DNA of 64,000 bases from Struthio camelus (Eukaryota; Chordata; Aves; Struthioniformes; Struthionidae). Shown here in pieces: positions 1-9,800 of the stretch (within the stretch, counting starts at the first letter, position 1; every line of letters starts with the position of its first letter). The stretch spans positions 71,435,088 to 71,499,087 of the forward strand of contig NC_090945.1 of the NCBI RefSeq assembly GCF_040807025.1, in the 5' to 3' direction. The notes beneath the pieces are model-generated. The model saw only the letters and a list, made by a program, of their open reading frames with translations, made no database searches and was not told the DNA's origin. Made by a program: the position numbers and the translations under genes.

Positions 1-12
1 CCTGTCCGAAAG

Positions 13-25
13 CCCCCCCCCCCCC
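13..25. repeat. poly-C run (13 C)
   Basis: An uninterrupted run of 13 cytosines at the very left edge of the window. Its length is likely to vary and to be error-prone in sequencing. No function is assigned. Confidence 0.9.
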
Positions 26-99
26 AAGTGGGCTGTGCTTTCACGTTGTTTGCTGCTGTGGTGAGCAACACCACTAACCCGTGAGAAGGTCATTAACTC

Positions 100-880
100 T
101 TTCCCTGCTGAGTCGCACGGCGGGGCAGCGCCGCAGTCCGCAGCGGCCCGCGGCCAGCGGCAGGGCTTTCAAGCCGCGGCAGAGATCCCTCCTCCGCGGG
201 CGCGGACGCTGTGCCCGGGTCTGCGCCCTGCAAAGCAGCCCGCGCCCCCAGGGCCCCGACGAGGCTGGCACCGCCTTCCGCAGAGCCCTGTGCACCGAAG
301 GGCCCCGTCTGCCTCCGGGGGGGCCGTGTCTTCCCTCTGCCCCCGGGCAGCTCCGTGCCACGGCAGCCCGGGCTGAGCTGCAGCCCGCTGCCTTGCCGAG
401 GGAACACGGGAGCGGGGCGGGGGGGGGGATCTCACCTGCAGGTGGGATTTGTCCTTCTGTAACATTCTTTGTATTATTATTCGGGTTTTTTTTTAGAGGG
501 AGGCAGAGAATGCTGTTAATCCGCTCGCACACTCAGGGAGGAGGCCCGCAGAGCGAGCGGGAGGGCGAGTTCAGGTGCGGGCCCTGCCGGCGGGCAGCCG
601 CGGCGGGGCCCGGCGTGGGCTGGCCCCAGCCCGCTGCAGGCCAGGACCGAGGGCTGCGCCCCCCCGCCCGTGTGCTGCGGCGAGCACCGCTCTGCCCAGA
701 TCTCAGCCGGGTCCCAGCGGACCGAAGGAAAAGCGCTGCTGAGAGAAAAAGAGTTTTTCTCCTGCGGAGCTGGGAGCGGTCAGCTGCCAAGAGCCCTTGG
801 GGACGGCTGCAGAGCCACCTCTGCTTCCTTCCCCGGCGGGTGAGCCGGGCCCCAGCTCTGTACTGGAGAGGGAAGAAGCG
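100..880. promoter_or_regulatory. CpG-dense GC-rich island, no supported gene
   Basis: This stretch is strongly GC-rich with many undepleted CpG dinucleotides, as in unmethylated vertebrate islands. Long open frames run through it on both strands (for example 81-884 on +). Their translations are Arg/Pro/Gly/Ala-rich with no domain, which is what random GC-rich DNA gives. A GTGAGC donor-like site sits at about 841-846, but no matching exon could be defined. The likely setting, inferred only from human gene order around RAB28, is the 3' flank of the developmental gene NKX3-2. Confidence 0.6.
433..444. promoter_or_regulatory. palindromic double E-box
   Basis: CACCTGCAGGTG is a perfect 12-bp palindrome made of two abutting E-boxes of the CACCTG/CAGGTG class. 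Snail/ZEB repressors and some bHLH activators bind this class. It sits inside the CpG island. The motif is seen directly; occupancy is not known. Confidence 0.35.
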
Positions 881-1299
881 TTAGTCACAAGCGATTGTAA
901 CGATTATTGCAATTGGCGGGGCACTCCTGCCATGCTTGAAAATAGTACCGGGGAGCGGTGACTGCAGAGCTGCGAGTTACACTGCTGTTGGGCTCTCAGG
1001 TGCGCCCAGGGCTTTTTGATTAAAATATGACTCGGTAGCAAAGAGACTGGTGCTTGGGTCCCTAAAGACGCTGCTGGCAACCAACAACGGATCCTCTGCT
1101 AAACAGAAATATATCTGAGTAAAGCCCGGGGAAATGTCTCCTTTCCTGCAGCAATAGCTCGGTTCTGGGAGTCGGCAGGCAAGAGGCTGCAGAGGGCTTG
1201 CCTTGCTGCTAGGACAGACAGAAGGCTGCCTGTGGTGGCTACCTGCCTTTAACAAATGGGAGGGCAAGTCTCCCCTTTTTTCCCTTTTTACAAAAGCGA

Positions 1300-1570
1300 C
1301 CACCAGGACTGCTGATTAATGTCCTTCCCACCAGACTAGGGACGAAGTTATCCATAAAATATAGATCTGTGTAATAGGGGGTCTTGTGTATTACAAGCTG
1401 GGCTTTTTTTTTTTTAAGGCATCGAGCTGAAATGAAAACGCTACACGCAGCCTTTTCATATACGGCCGATTGCAAACCAAAACAGTGGTTCAACCGTAGC
1501 AAGAATGGCCATAAAACGGGTTCTCCTCGCCCCCAAAATCTGAGCTTGAAAACGGTACAGAGTCTAGAAA
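1300..1570. other. AT-richer non-coding block between CpG islands
   Basis: No gene is supported. The block still holds several CpGs in otherwise AT-rich context, around 1,430-1,520, unlike bulk intergenic DNA where CpG is depleted. That fits conserved or unmethylated regulatory DNA, but I cannot test conservation here. Confidence 0.25.
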
Positions 1571-1619
1571 AGCAAAAACACGGGGCTGATTTTCAGCTCC
1601 TCGGGACCATACGGCATCC

Positions 1620-1800
1620 GCGTTGGAGCAGGGAGACTCAGGTGGACGGGGGAGAGGGGCGGCGGGGTGCGCGCAGCGCGGCGCGGCGCGGCGCGGACTG
1701 GCCGCCGGCCGCAGCCCGCGCCGGGGCCGGACGCCGCGGGGGCACGGTGGGGCGGCGGGCGAGCCCCGGGGGAGGCAGCCTCGAGGGCACGGGTTACTGC
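1620..1800. promoter_or_regulatory. small CpG island with GCGCG pentamer repeats
   Basis: Extremely CpG-dense sequence with a short direct repeat of GCGCG units at about 1,676-1,696. The antiparallel frames through it are Arg/Gly/Pro-rich and not believable proteins. An AT-rich stretch from about 1,800 to 3,060 follows. It contains no supported gene, only a polyadenylation-signal-like AATAAA near 2,424 that cannot be tied to a transcript. Confidence 0.5.
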
Positions 1801-2689
1801 TTCGTTTCCTAAATTGCTCTGTGGGGAAAGCAAATCTTACAAGTGGCTCAGAAATTCACTATTTCAGCGCTCTGCTGTTTCAGAGCTAGCCTTGCCTCTT
1901 AGCTCTGACAGGAGATTCCGCTTTGACAACCCTGCTCGGCATCGATGCTCAGCTCCCCGTTAAAGCCTTGCGATGGTGAGATGCCTCTGCTTTTCTCCTG
2001 GGCAGGGGTAAAACATTTTGCCCTCGGACCTGCGTTGTGTTGCGCTTAAAAAGGAGGGAGCGAAGGGAATTCGCTCACCGTCGGGAGCGTTTGGCTTTCG
2101 CGGTGAGGTTTGTGCCGGGCTCCGCTGCTTGTGACAGCTAGGAGCAAAACGAGGGGCAGGTTGTGTTGGGGAGCTGTCTTTTTGCAAATGCATGCGAAAA
2201 ATGACTGTGGCTGCAGGATGCTTCTAGGAAGTGCATCCAGCGGCAGGATAGCTGGCAGGGTGCACATCTCGAAATGCACAGGGCAGAAGCCGATCCGTTT
2301 TCCTCCTTTGGTGGGGTGTCTTGAGCCGGTTTACCAAAGTGACAGCGTTGCATCTCTGCTCTGTACGGTTGCACAGAACTTAAAACTGAACAAGGCGAAG
2401 AGATATTTTAGCTTTAGCTAACAATAAAAAATAAGGATGATTCGCGGTTCTCCCTTTCCTTTGTAAGAATAAGCAATAATCACAAGTGGGAAATTTCTAC
2501 GGACATTTTACGTTTTTCCAGCAGCAGGAACAAGAAGATAATATGTGTCTTCATCTTCTGGTTTTAAACATTACTATGCTAGAATATAGGCTGTCATTTT
2601 GTCAAGTGTCTCTGAATGTGCCTTTAGTTTCTCTCCGGTTTGCCTGATCTCTGAGATTTTAAAAAATGTCTGAAAGAAATGGCCATTTT

Positions 2690-2945
2690 CCCTCGCTCTT
2701 AGGAAAAAGCTTTTGCGCATCGCTTTAAAAACTGAAGTCTGCACTGAGGATTTGAGGACCCTGGGGATTTCTGCTTAAATGTTCGTGTCAGACTATGGTC
2801 CGGGAGATCAAAATAGCATAGTTTTACCAAAAATAATTCCCAAAGTTACTGAAATATCCGGTTTGATTGCGATGTGAGCAAATGATTTCGCTGAAGAAGC
2901 GCCGGAATGGAACGGAGGGTGTGCAGAAAAAAATGCTATCGCAGA
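2690..2945. other. AT-rich non-coding block, possible conserved element
   Basis: No open frame of note. CpGs recur in AT-rich surroundings (for example around 2,715, 2,785, 2,800 and 2,860-2,910), a texture common in conserved non-coding elements near developmental genes. This is a judgement from base composition only. Confidence 0.2.
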
Positions 2946-3059
2946 CCCTAGCCTTAAGGGGAGGACTTAAAAAGAAAAAAAAACCCGACATTTTATCCGG
3001 GAAAGAGTAGATTCAGCCTTTGCAAAAGTGTAAATTACTTGTAAACTGATCTCGTCTCG

Positions 3060-3655
3060 GAAAGAAACTCGTTTTCAGGGCGGTGGCAACGCGCTGCTGT
3101 GAGAGGGCGCGGTGGGGCGAGTCGGGGCGCTGCGGCGCGGGCTGCGAGCGGCAGCGGCGCGGGCGGCGGGGCCGGGCGCGCTGCCCCGGAGCTGCGGCGG
3201 CTGCGGGGGAGCGGCCCAAGCGGGGCTCCCACTCCTGCCACGGACTGCAGCAGCAACAGGAGATGGAGACGTGTCCCTGGAAGATGACACCTTCCAGAAT
3301 CCCTCCTAGCAGGTCCAAGACCCATCATTTCCTTCCCTCGCTCTCTCCTCCGGAAGATGCCTGGCAGCGGCACGGGACACGCTGCCCATTGCCCTCCGCG
3401 TTCAGCACGCTTCCCTGCCCCTCGCCTCCCTCTCCGAGCAAAACCTTCCCTGAACGGCAAAGGGCCCCTCCCCTGCCTTCGTCCCGACCCTCCCCGGTGA
3501 GCGGGGCCCCGCCGGCGCTGGGCAGAGCCCTGGCCCCGGGGGGAGCGCCTCTCCCCGGCGGGACCCGCGCCGAGGCCGGGACCGCGGGCCCTGCCAGCGC
3601 CCCGCCGGGCGGCTCCCGGCCTCCCCGCGGCCCAGTAGGGAGGGTCTCCTCAATG
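3060..3655. promoter_or_regulatory. CpG island
   Basis: A very GC- and CpG-rich island. The open frames through it (3,083-3,772 on +; 3,035-3,460 and 3,325-3,738 on -) are low-complexity Arg/Pro/Gly/Ser translations without domains. No TATA box, homeodomain or splice structure could be supported. It lies directly beside the candidate enhancer at 3,655-3,900. Confidence 0.6.
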
Positions 3656-3900
3656 CCAGGCCTGTGTATTTGTAGTTTGATTTCGCACGTCAAGGATAAT
3701 TTCTTCATACAACTTAATGGACGCGGCTTGACATCCATAATGATCGCTAATCATTCAAATTATTTTTGCTAGCGCCCAGACATGTTCCAGTTGTTGTGAT
3801 AGATCGCGTTTCACCCATAATGACGGACAATTACCATTTCTAATTCGCCGGCTTTTGACACCTAAATCCACCCACCATATGTGGCTGAAACGCGCCGGGC
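3655..3900. promoter_or_regulatory. candidate conserved enhancer rich in homeodomain motifs
   Basis: An AT-rich block is wedged between two CpG islands. It holds a dense set of TAAT-core sites: ACTTAATGG, CATAATGATCG, GCTAATCATTC, CAAATTATT, CATAATGACGG, ACAATTACC and TCTAATTCG. It also has a T-box-like half-site (the complement of GACACCTAA contains AGGTGT) and a CCATATGTGG element resembling a CArG/E-box at the right end. CpGs are retained throughout. Dense homeodomain sites beside CpG islands are typical of enhancers near developmental transcription-factor genes. A deeply conserved jaw-joint enhancer of Nkx3.2 is known in jawed vertebrates; I cannot tell whether this is that element. Enhancer function is inferred, not shown. 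Confidence 0.4.
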
Positions 3901-4570
3901 TCGGCGGCGAGGCCCTGATGACATTTGCAGCAAGCCCCTCTCCTCCGAGGGAGGGCCGGCACCTGGGATGTCACCACCCCCGAGCCCCCAGCCCGGCCCT
4001 TCCCCAGGCCGCTGGAGCACGGCCCTCTGCTCTCACAGCCGCCCCGCACGGCAGCTCCCTGAGCCGGCTGCGAGTAACGTGCCCCAGGCAGACAAGCCCT
4101 CGGAGCAAGCCGGCGCCGCGGTTCAGCGGCCCCGCCGCCCCCCTGCGAGGCGGCAGCCCGGCCGGGGAAGCGAGCCGGGCTCGGTCCGGGCGCGGTGCCG
4201 CCGGGCGCCGGCCGCAAGGCTCGCCCGGTGGGGCGGCTCCGCGGCAAAGCCCGCGGGTCTCACCGCGGCGCGCCTCTGCTGGACGCCAAGCCCCAGCCCC
4301 GCCGCTCCGGCTTGCCTTCAGTTCCGGCCTGACAGGCGAGGCGGCCAGTTTAAATCTCGGAGAAAGCCCCGGCTAGGAAAGCGGGTCGATCCGAAAGTCA
4401 GAGACGCCTTCGCGGGCTGGCCTGCCTTCCTGCGGGCGTTATCGCCAACGCGAGCCGGGAAAGCCCGTGTGTATTCATGCGACGCGAAAGGAGACGGACT
4501 CCCAGCGCAGGCTTCAAGCCCTGAATCTCCTCGACGCGGGGAAGCAGGGCTCTGACCTGTCCTACAGTGG
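3900..4570. promoter_or_regulatory. CpG island
   Basis: GC-rich, CpG-dense sequence with several overlapping open frames on both strands (173, 224 and 135 codons). Their Arg/Pro/Ala-rich translations show no domain. A further CpG-rich patch lies at about 4,740-4,870. From about 4,890 to 5,260 the sequence turns AT-rich and holds nothing I can name. Confidence 0.6.
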
Positions 4571-5558
4571 GAGAGGAAGGAAAGGATGGTGGGGAGGACC
4601 AGCAGTGAAACGAAAGGGCACGGAGTTACTTTCCATCACGTGCATCAGAATTCCCTGGGAATTTACCTCGACGATTTCCCTGCAAAACTGATGCACACGG
4701 TGCAAGGTATCTCTGCTGGCTCCGGGGCATCTGACCGAAGCACAAAACAGCGGCTCCGTTTTTCCCGCGCTGCCTCCACGGAGCGCCGCGAAGCTCTGGG
4801 CCGTCGGGGCAGCCCTCGAGGTGGCGGTCACACGCCTCCGGGTGCCTCTGTCCCCTCCACTCCACGGCATATTTTGCTAGAAGCAACAGGGTGAGAATTT
4901 ACCCTGGGTGATTTTTTTTTTTCTTGAATGAGACCGCAGTCTGTTTTTAACTGCCACACTACAGGAGCACACAGCAATAGTTAGGCACAACGTCTGTGCC
5001 AAGTGTTGCAAAGATAGAAACTTCGCCTTTCTAAAGATCTACAGGGATGACATCGCTTTCTTTTTAAGCCCCCAAATATTTCTGCTGCATTAGCGCTGAA
5101 AGAGCCCTATGAAGAATTTGCTCTGGCAGGAGTAATTGACTGTGGGTATCCCAGTCGCAGCTGCACAGAGGGGTAAAGGAGGAAAAAAGAAGAGCTGTTG
5201 AAGTAGTATTGCTCTACCCTTCGGGTAAAATGCTTCCTTACGCAGCACAAGGCCTATTTACAGCGACATCGAGGCACAGCCCGGGGGATCACCCGGTGAC
5301 ACGCGTGTTTCGAGTGGGACAGGTAGATCTGGCTAAGGGCTGCCGATCTCCGGTGTGGTCTGTGGCTCACACACTCCGAGCGTTGCCCGGGGACTTCCCC
5401 GGGATCTTACTCCGTTATTGCCTCCTCGGAGGTCCTCTTTACCAACACTCTCGGGAGCTCGCCGTTCCCCGCACCCAGCCCTTCCCTGCTGGCTTGGACA
5501 CCTCTGCCCTTCATCTCCCCTCCCCTTGCACAAGCTTAAAATCAACCCAGCCTCGACA

Positions 5559-5598
5559 TTTGTTTGTTTGTTTGTTTGTTTGTTTGTTTGTTTGTTTG
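5559..5598. repeat. (TTTG)10 microsatellite
   Basis: Ten perfect TTTG units followed by a short T-run. It gives the runs of Cys-Leu-Phe-Val or Lys-Gln-Thr-Asn seen in spurious translations of this area. Confidence 0.97.
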
Positions 5599-5847
5599 TT
5601 TTCTTCCTGTTTGTTCCAAAGGCACTCGCGAAAAAGCAGTCTTGTTGTGTCCTTCAAAGGCGAAACTCCCGGACGGGTGCTAGAGGAGGGGAGGGTTGCC
5701 GGGCAAATATTTGCGATCGGATGATAGCTCAGGGTGGTGGGAAGGCATTGGCATCGGTGGGGTGGTTCTTGACTGTCTGCCTCATCTCCCCGGCTGCGCA
5801 CGGCCGGCCCAGCTCCCCTGCCCACCCTGCGAGCGGGGCAAAGCCGT

Positions 5848-5863
5848 CCCCCCCCCCCCCCCC
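5848..5863. repeat. poly-C run (16 C)
   Basis: Sixteen consecutive cytosines in GC-rich surroundings. Its length is probably polymorphic, and the G-rich complement could stack into quadruplex-like structures. Confidence 0.95.
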
Positions 5864-5999
5864 GAGGGGATTTCTGCGAAAAGGCTCCGCAAACAGCCCT
5901 ACTTCGGACACCTGAAGATGAGGAAATGTGGTTCTTTAACTGTGGTAATACTGTTTTTAACGAAGAAAGGCTTTCTCCACTTACAGCCCTAAAATTAAG

Positions 6000-6190
6000 A
6001 CTAGCGAGGATTGCTTGCCTGAGGTTTCTTGGTTCTCAAAGAGGTATTTTGATTAGGAGGTTTATTTCGAGGTAACCTTTCACGGCATGTCCGAGGTGTT
6101 ATTGCAGTTTTCCCAAGAACTAAACAAATTAATTTTTGAGCCTTCGAGTTCGATAGAAAGGCGATAGAAAAGAACCAGCCCACTGACGTG
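6000..6190. other. AT-rich non-coding block between islands, possible conserved element
   Basis: No gene is visible. The block has homeodomain-type cores (GATTAGG, AAATTAATTT) and retained CpGs in an AT-rich context, again the texture of a conserved regulatory element. Conservation was not testable here. Confidence 0.2.
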
Positions 6191-6224
6191 TTAACAAATA
6201 CGGCACGGCAAATCAGCCAGTGCC

Positions 6225-6560
6225 GACTGACTACCAGGAGCGAGGGCTTCTCGCCTCGGAGGGGGCAGCCTGAGGCGCATCGCGCCCATCCTCAAGCAGA
6301 GCGGCACGCACCGCGAGGGAAGTCGGCGGGCCGGGCCGGGTTGCCGGAGAGCCGGCTGCCTCCTCGGCATCCTCGCTCCCCCTCGGCACGCTCGGGTACT
6401 CTCCCTCCCCGGGACTTGGCCTCCCGCGCTGGGTGCTTTAACGCACCGGCCCCTCCGTCCGCAGGGCCCCGAGTACCGCTCTGAGCTCGCCCACCTGCGT
6501 TTGCGCGGCCCGGCTCTGCCCCCCACGGGTCTGCCGGGTTTAGGGCAATGGGAGAAACGC
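6225..6560. promoter_or_regulatory. rightmost CpG island of the left cluster
   Basis: This is the last strongly CpG-rich patch of the left cluster; CpG density falls sharply after about 6,700. The frames across it are GC-rich artefacts without domains. Confidence 0.5.
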
Positions 6561-6827
6561 ATCAGCTGGAGTCGAGCCCTCAGCCGGGAGCAGCAAATGA
6601 CTCTTCGGATAAGCCACATCCGTGCAGGACTCAGCCCTTGTTCGAGGGTGCTCCCCTAGGGACTGTGGAGCTCGGGTGGAAGTTGGGATGAGGCGAGGGA
6701 AGGGAGTCCAGGGTCAGGCTGTCTCTAGGCAGGTCACAAATCTCCCTGGTTCCCACCTGTCTCCTCTGAACTGTTCCAGTGCCGTGAGATGGGGCGAGAT
6801 GGGATGGGAGGGAATCGCTTTGTCTGC

Positions 6828-6842
6828 GGGGGGGGGGGGGGG
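6828..6842. repeat. poly-G run (15 G)
   Basis: Fifteen consecutive guanines, a potential quadruplex-forming and length-variable site at the edge of the CpG-rich region. Confidence 0.95.
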
Positions 6843-6899
6843 TCGGGCTAAAGACGGGAATGGTCCCAGCAAAATCTGCTATCAAGCAGCAATCACCTA

Positions 6900-9800
6900 T
6901 TACGTCTAGGATCCTTTAGGAGCCGTGGCTGTGTTTCCTGGGTTGAAGTACAGCAGCGATTGACTCACCCATCTACCCCCAGCCATCCACGACTGAACCC
7001 TGACTCCCTCCCCTTCGCTCAAATCTAGCAAGCAGGGTCCTGGCTCTGTACCCTAGTTTAGGCATTGACTATTGAACACTCACATGATACTTGTATGTTT
7101 GGTTCAGAACTGGGTCTTCAGGCACAGGCATATTTCTGAAGTGGCAAAATCTCTTGTATTTAGTATAGGGAAGAACAGGGTGAGATTAAATTCTAATTGC
7201 CATTAGTGACCACAAAAGTATTCAACTCTTTACAACATACTCTGCAAGTTTGTGTTGGTTGACCTTTTATTTCCTGTCAAAGGTCTTGCATATTCATGCA
7301 AGGTTCTGCAGGAAGAGGCTTTGTGCCATCAAATCATCATAAACAAAATATCAAATCTTCTAATCAGTCAGGCAAAAAAAAAACCTCAAGGAAAATTTTA
7401 TTTGGTTGGAACTGGAGGATTGAGGGTCCAGTACTCTATCATGCAATGAAATATTCCCTTTGTCTTCAGTGGGAGCAGGACTGGGGCTCAGGTGCTCTGT
7501 AGTGCTACAGAAGTCATCAACACCACCCCCTTAAGAAGTCCCCATACTCAGCAGAAGAGCAATTGTTAATTACCTTAATCAGATTTTGACATCCTGGTAT
7601 CGTTAAAGGGTCTGTAGAAACTGCGTCCCCATTGAGACTTCAGCAGGGGTCTGGCCTCCAGATACTTCCATTTCTGCCAGGTTTGAGTCTGGCACATTTT
7701 CTAGGTGGTATTCTCTCCTCCTCCACCCTCACCTTCATATGCTCATGTGCGCACGCTCAAGCTCATATGTTTATTGCACTTAGCTTCCCAAAGAAAGCAA
7801 AAAGAAAAATCATGGCATTTCAGAGCTAGTAAAATAGTCTTTCCTGTGTGCTTTTGACAAAAATTAGGACAGCTACAGAGACAGGTGACACATGAATCCG
7901 AAAAAAATACATTTTTAGCAACCTAGATCTCTGTTCTCTGGTAAGATAACCCCAGGAAAAGAAAAGCAAGATCCTAGCAGCAGAAGGCCAGTTTCCTGGA
8001 TAATTTCGGAAGATACATACTACTTTAATGTCTTAACACACCATTTCAAACCTGGAGAACTCAGAGACCTCCAAGGAAGTAAGACCTGTTCTACAGAGAA
8101 TATTGTTTCTTTAATATATTACATTTCTTCTGCCGGGCATTTTATTTTGAACTTCATAGCTAGAGTTCCACATGGGTATCAAGGAAAGCACCAAATCCTT
8201 CGTGCTGCTTGCTACTGTCCCCACTCCCAGGTCAAGGTGAACGGGCTTGCAGGCCCCTGCTGGGCTGGCACACTGTGTCTGACACTGCCATCTTGTGTTC
8301 TAGAGTTTAAGCTGTTATTTACAAAAACAGAGTCTCTGTGTCACCTAATTTCATCGACAAGGTGTAATTTGCAAACAAAAAGTGTAGCTGAGTTTGCAGA
8401 CAGTTTGTCGCATGCTCTGAAAGGGAGGTGTCAGGTGCTTGTTTCGTTTTAGCTGAGACACTGAATTTCAACACATTAGCTTCTCGCTAAAGAATAAAGT
8501 TTAAGCATAGTTTGAGCCTTTTGGATCTTTGTTGAAGAGCTGGCTTGAACTGTGTCCACCATGGTTCAACTCTGGCTTTGTTGATCTCTCATGTCTCTCC
8601 AGTAGCACTTTTCTTCATGTTTGCTATTCTCTAGGAAGAAACTGGCAAGGTTTATTTATCCTTTGTAGAGGAGAACATGAAGGCCATGCCAATAATCTTC
8701 TGTTTATTTTCTATCTTTGCTACCACCAGTGTAACCTCAAACAGATATCTGCAGACTAACCATGCTAACCACACAGTTTTGGTGTATGGCTTCAACAGGT
8801 AAAACTGCATGACAGAGAAATGTTAAGGAAAATAATTCAAACAAAGCGAGAGGAGGAAGACTGGCTTACTCTTCACTCTAAACTGATCCTGAAGAGAACT
8901 GTCCTGCCGAGGCATAATGAGGACAGGGGAATTCACTACATATTGGCATAGACATCTGGTCAGTGCGGGACAACCCCCTTCTATACCACATAAGGTGAAC
9001 CGAGGGTGATACCTACTGTTTTATACCCACTATGAAACACAGAAAGATTCTGGGGAGTTGAAAAGGGAATGGTAAATTGGGGACAACCGAGACATGTCTG
9101 CAAATGCACGTTTGTCAAATTGGCTTTATTTTTAAATTAGCTCTTTTTTTTTCCCTCTCAAAGCAAAGGCCTAGTGGCACGTAAAAGAGAATGACCCAAC
9201 ATTTTATATTTCCTGACTTTTCTTTGGTATGTTACGAGCTAGATTACTTAAGCACAGTTTTCTTTTTTAATTAAAATAAGTATAGATTGCAAATCACTGT
9301 ATCCTTTTAAAAGTATTAAAGTCATGTAAGAATGGTGTAATTAGGGTAAGTGATGAAAACTTTCTGGTAAGGACTTCAAAACACATCAAATTAATAATGA
9401 ACAACTTGAGGAAGGTATTGCAAATAATGTTAATTAAAAATGTCCATGTGCAGTCTCTTTGAGGGCATGTGAATAAATATCTACTAGTTTCTATTGGGGT
9501 CTCAGTTTATACTGAAAACGAGGAAGTCTTTATAATTCATAACTATTAGGGAGCCTTTATGAATGGTCTTTCTCATATTTCTCACTGGAAACCATTAGAT
9601 AATCTGTTTTTATTATACAGAGCCAAACATTTGGTTTAATATTTTCATTTTAGAACAGACCACAGAATCAGGGGGATATTAGCCGTCTCATAATTTTTAG
9701 GGGTGCCTTAAAACCGTGTACATTTATTCCTGTCTTGAGAGTTTCTTAAAGTTACAATCTTTGATCCCTGTCCTCCGAAAAACGTTACCCAAGATACATA

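Noticed and set aside
81..884. 267-codon open frame on + strand in the first CpG island
   Set aside because: It overlaps other long frames on both strands, and its Arg/Pro/Gly/Ala-rich translation has no domain; expected from GC-rich DNA with few stop codons.
3083..3772. 229-codon frame and overlapping frames on both strands
   Set aside because: Low-complexity translation typical of CpG islands. Its C-terminal part runs through the non-coding candidate enhancer. No homeodomain or other NKX3-2 feature.
3855..4555. Overlapping 173- and 224-codon frames
   Set aside because: Two frames on the same strand are open at once, with Arg/Pro-rich translations; composition artefact.
5209..5915. Open frames of 171 and 186 codons
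   Set aside because: They run through a TTTG microsatellite and a C-run, giving repeated Cys-Leu-Phe-Val and poly-Pro; not protein-like.
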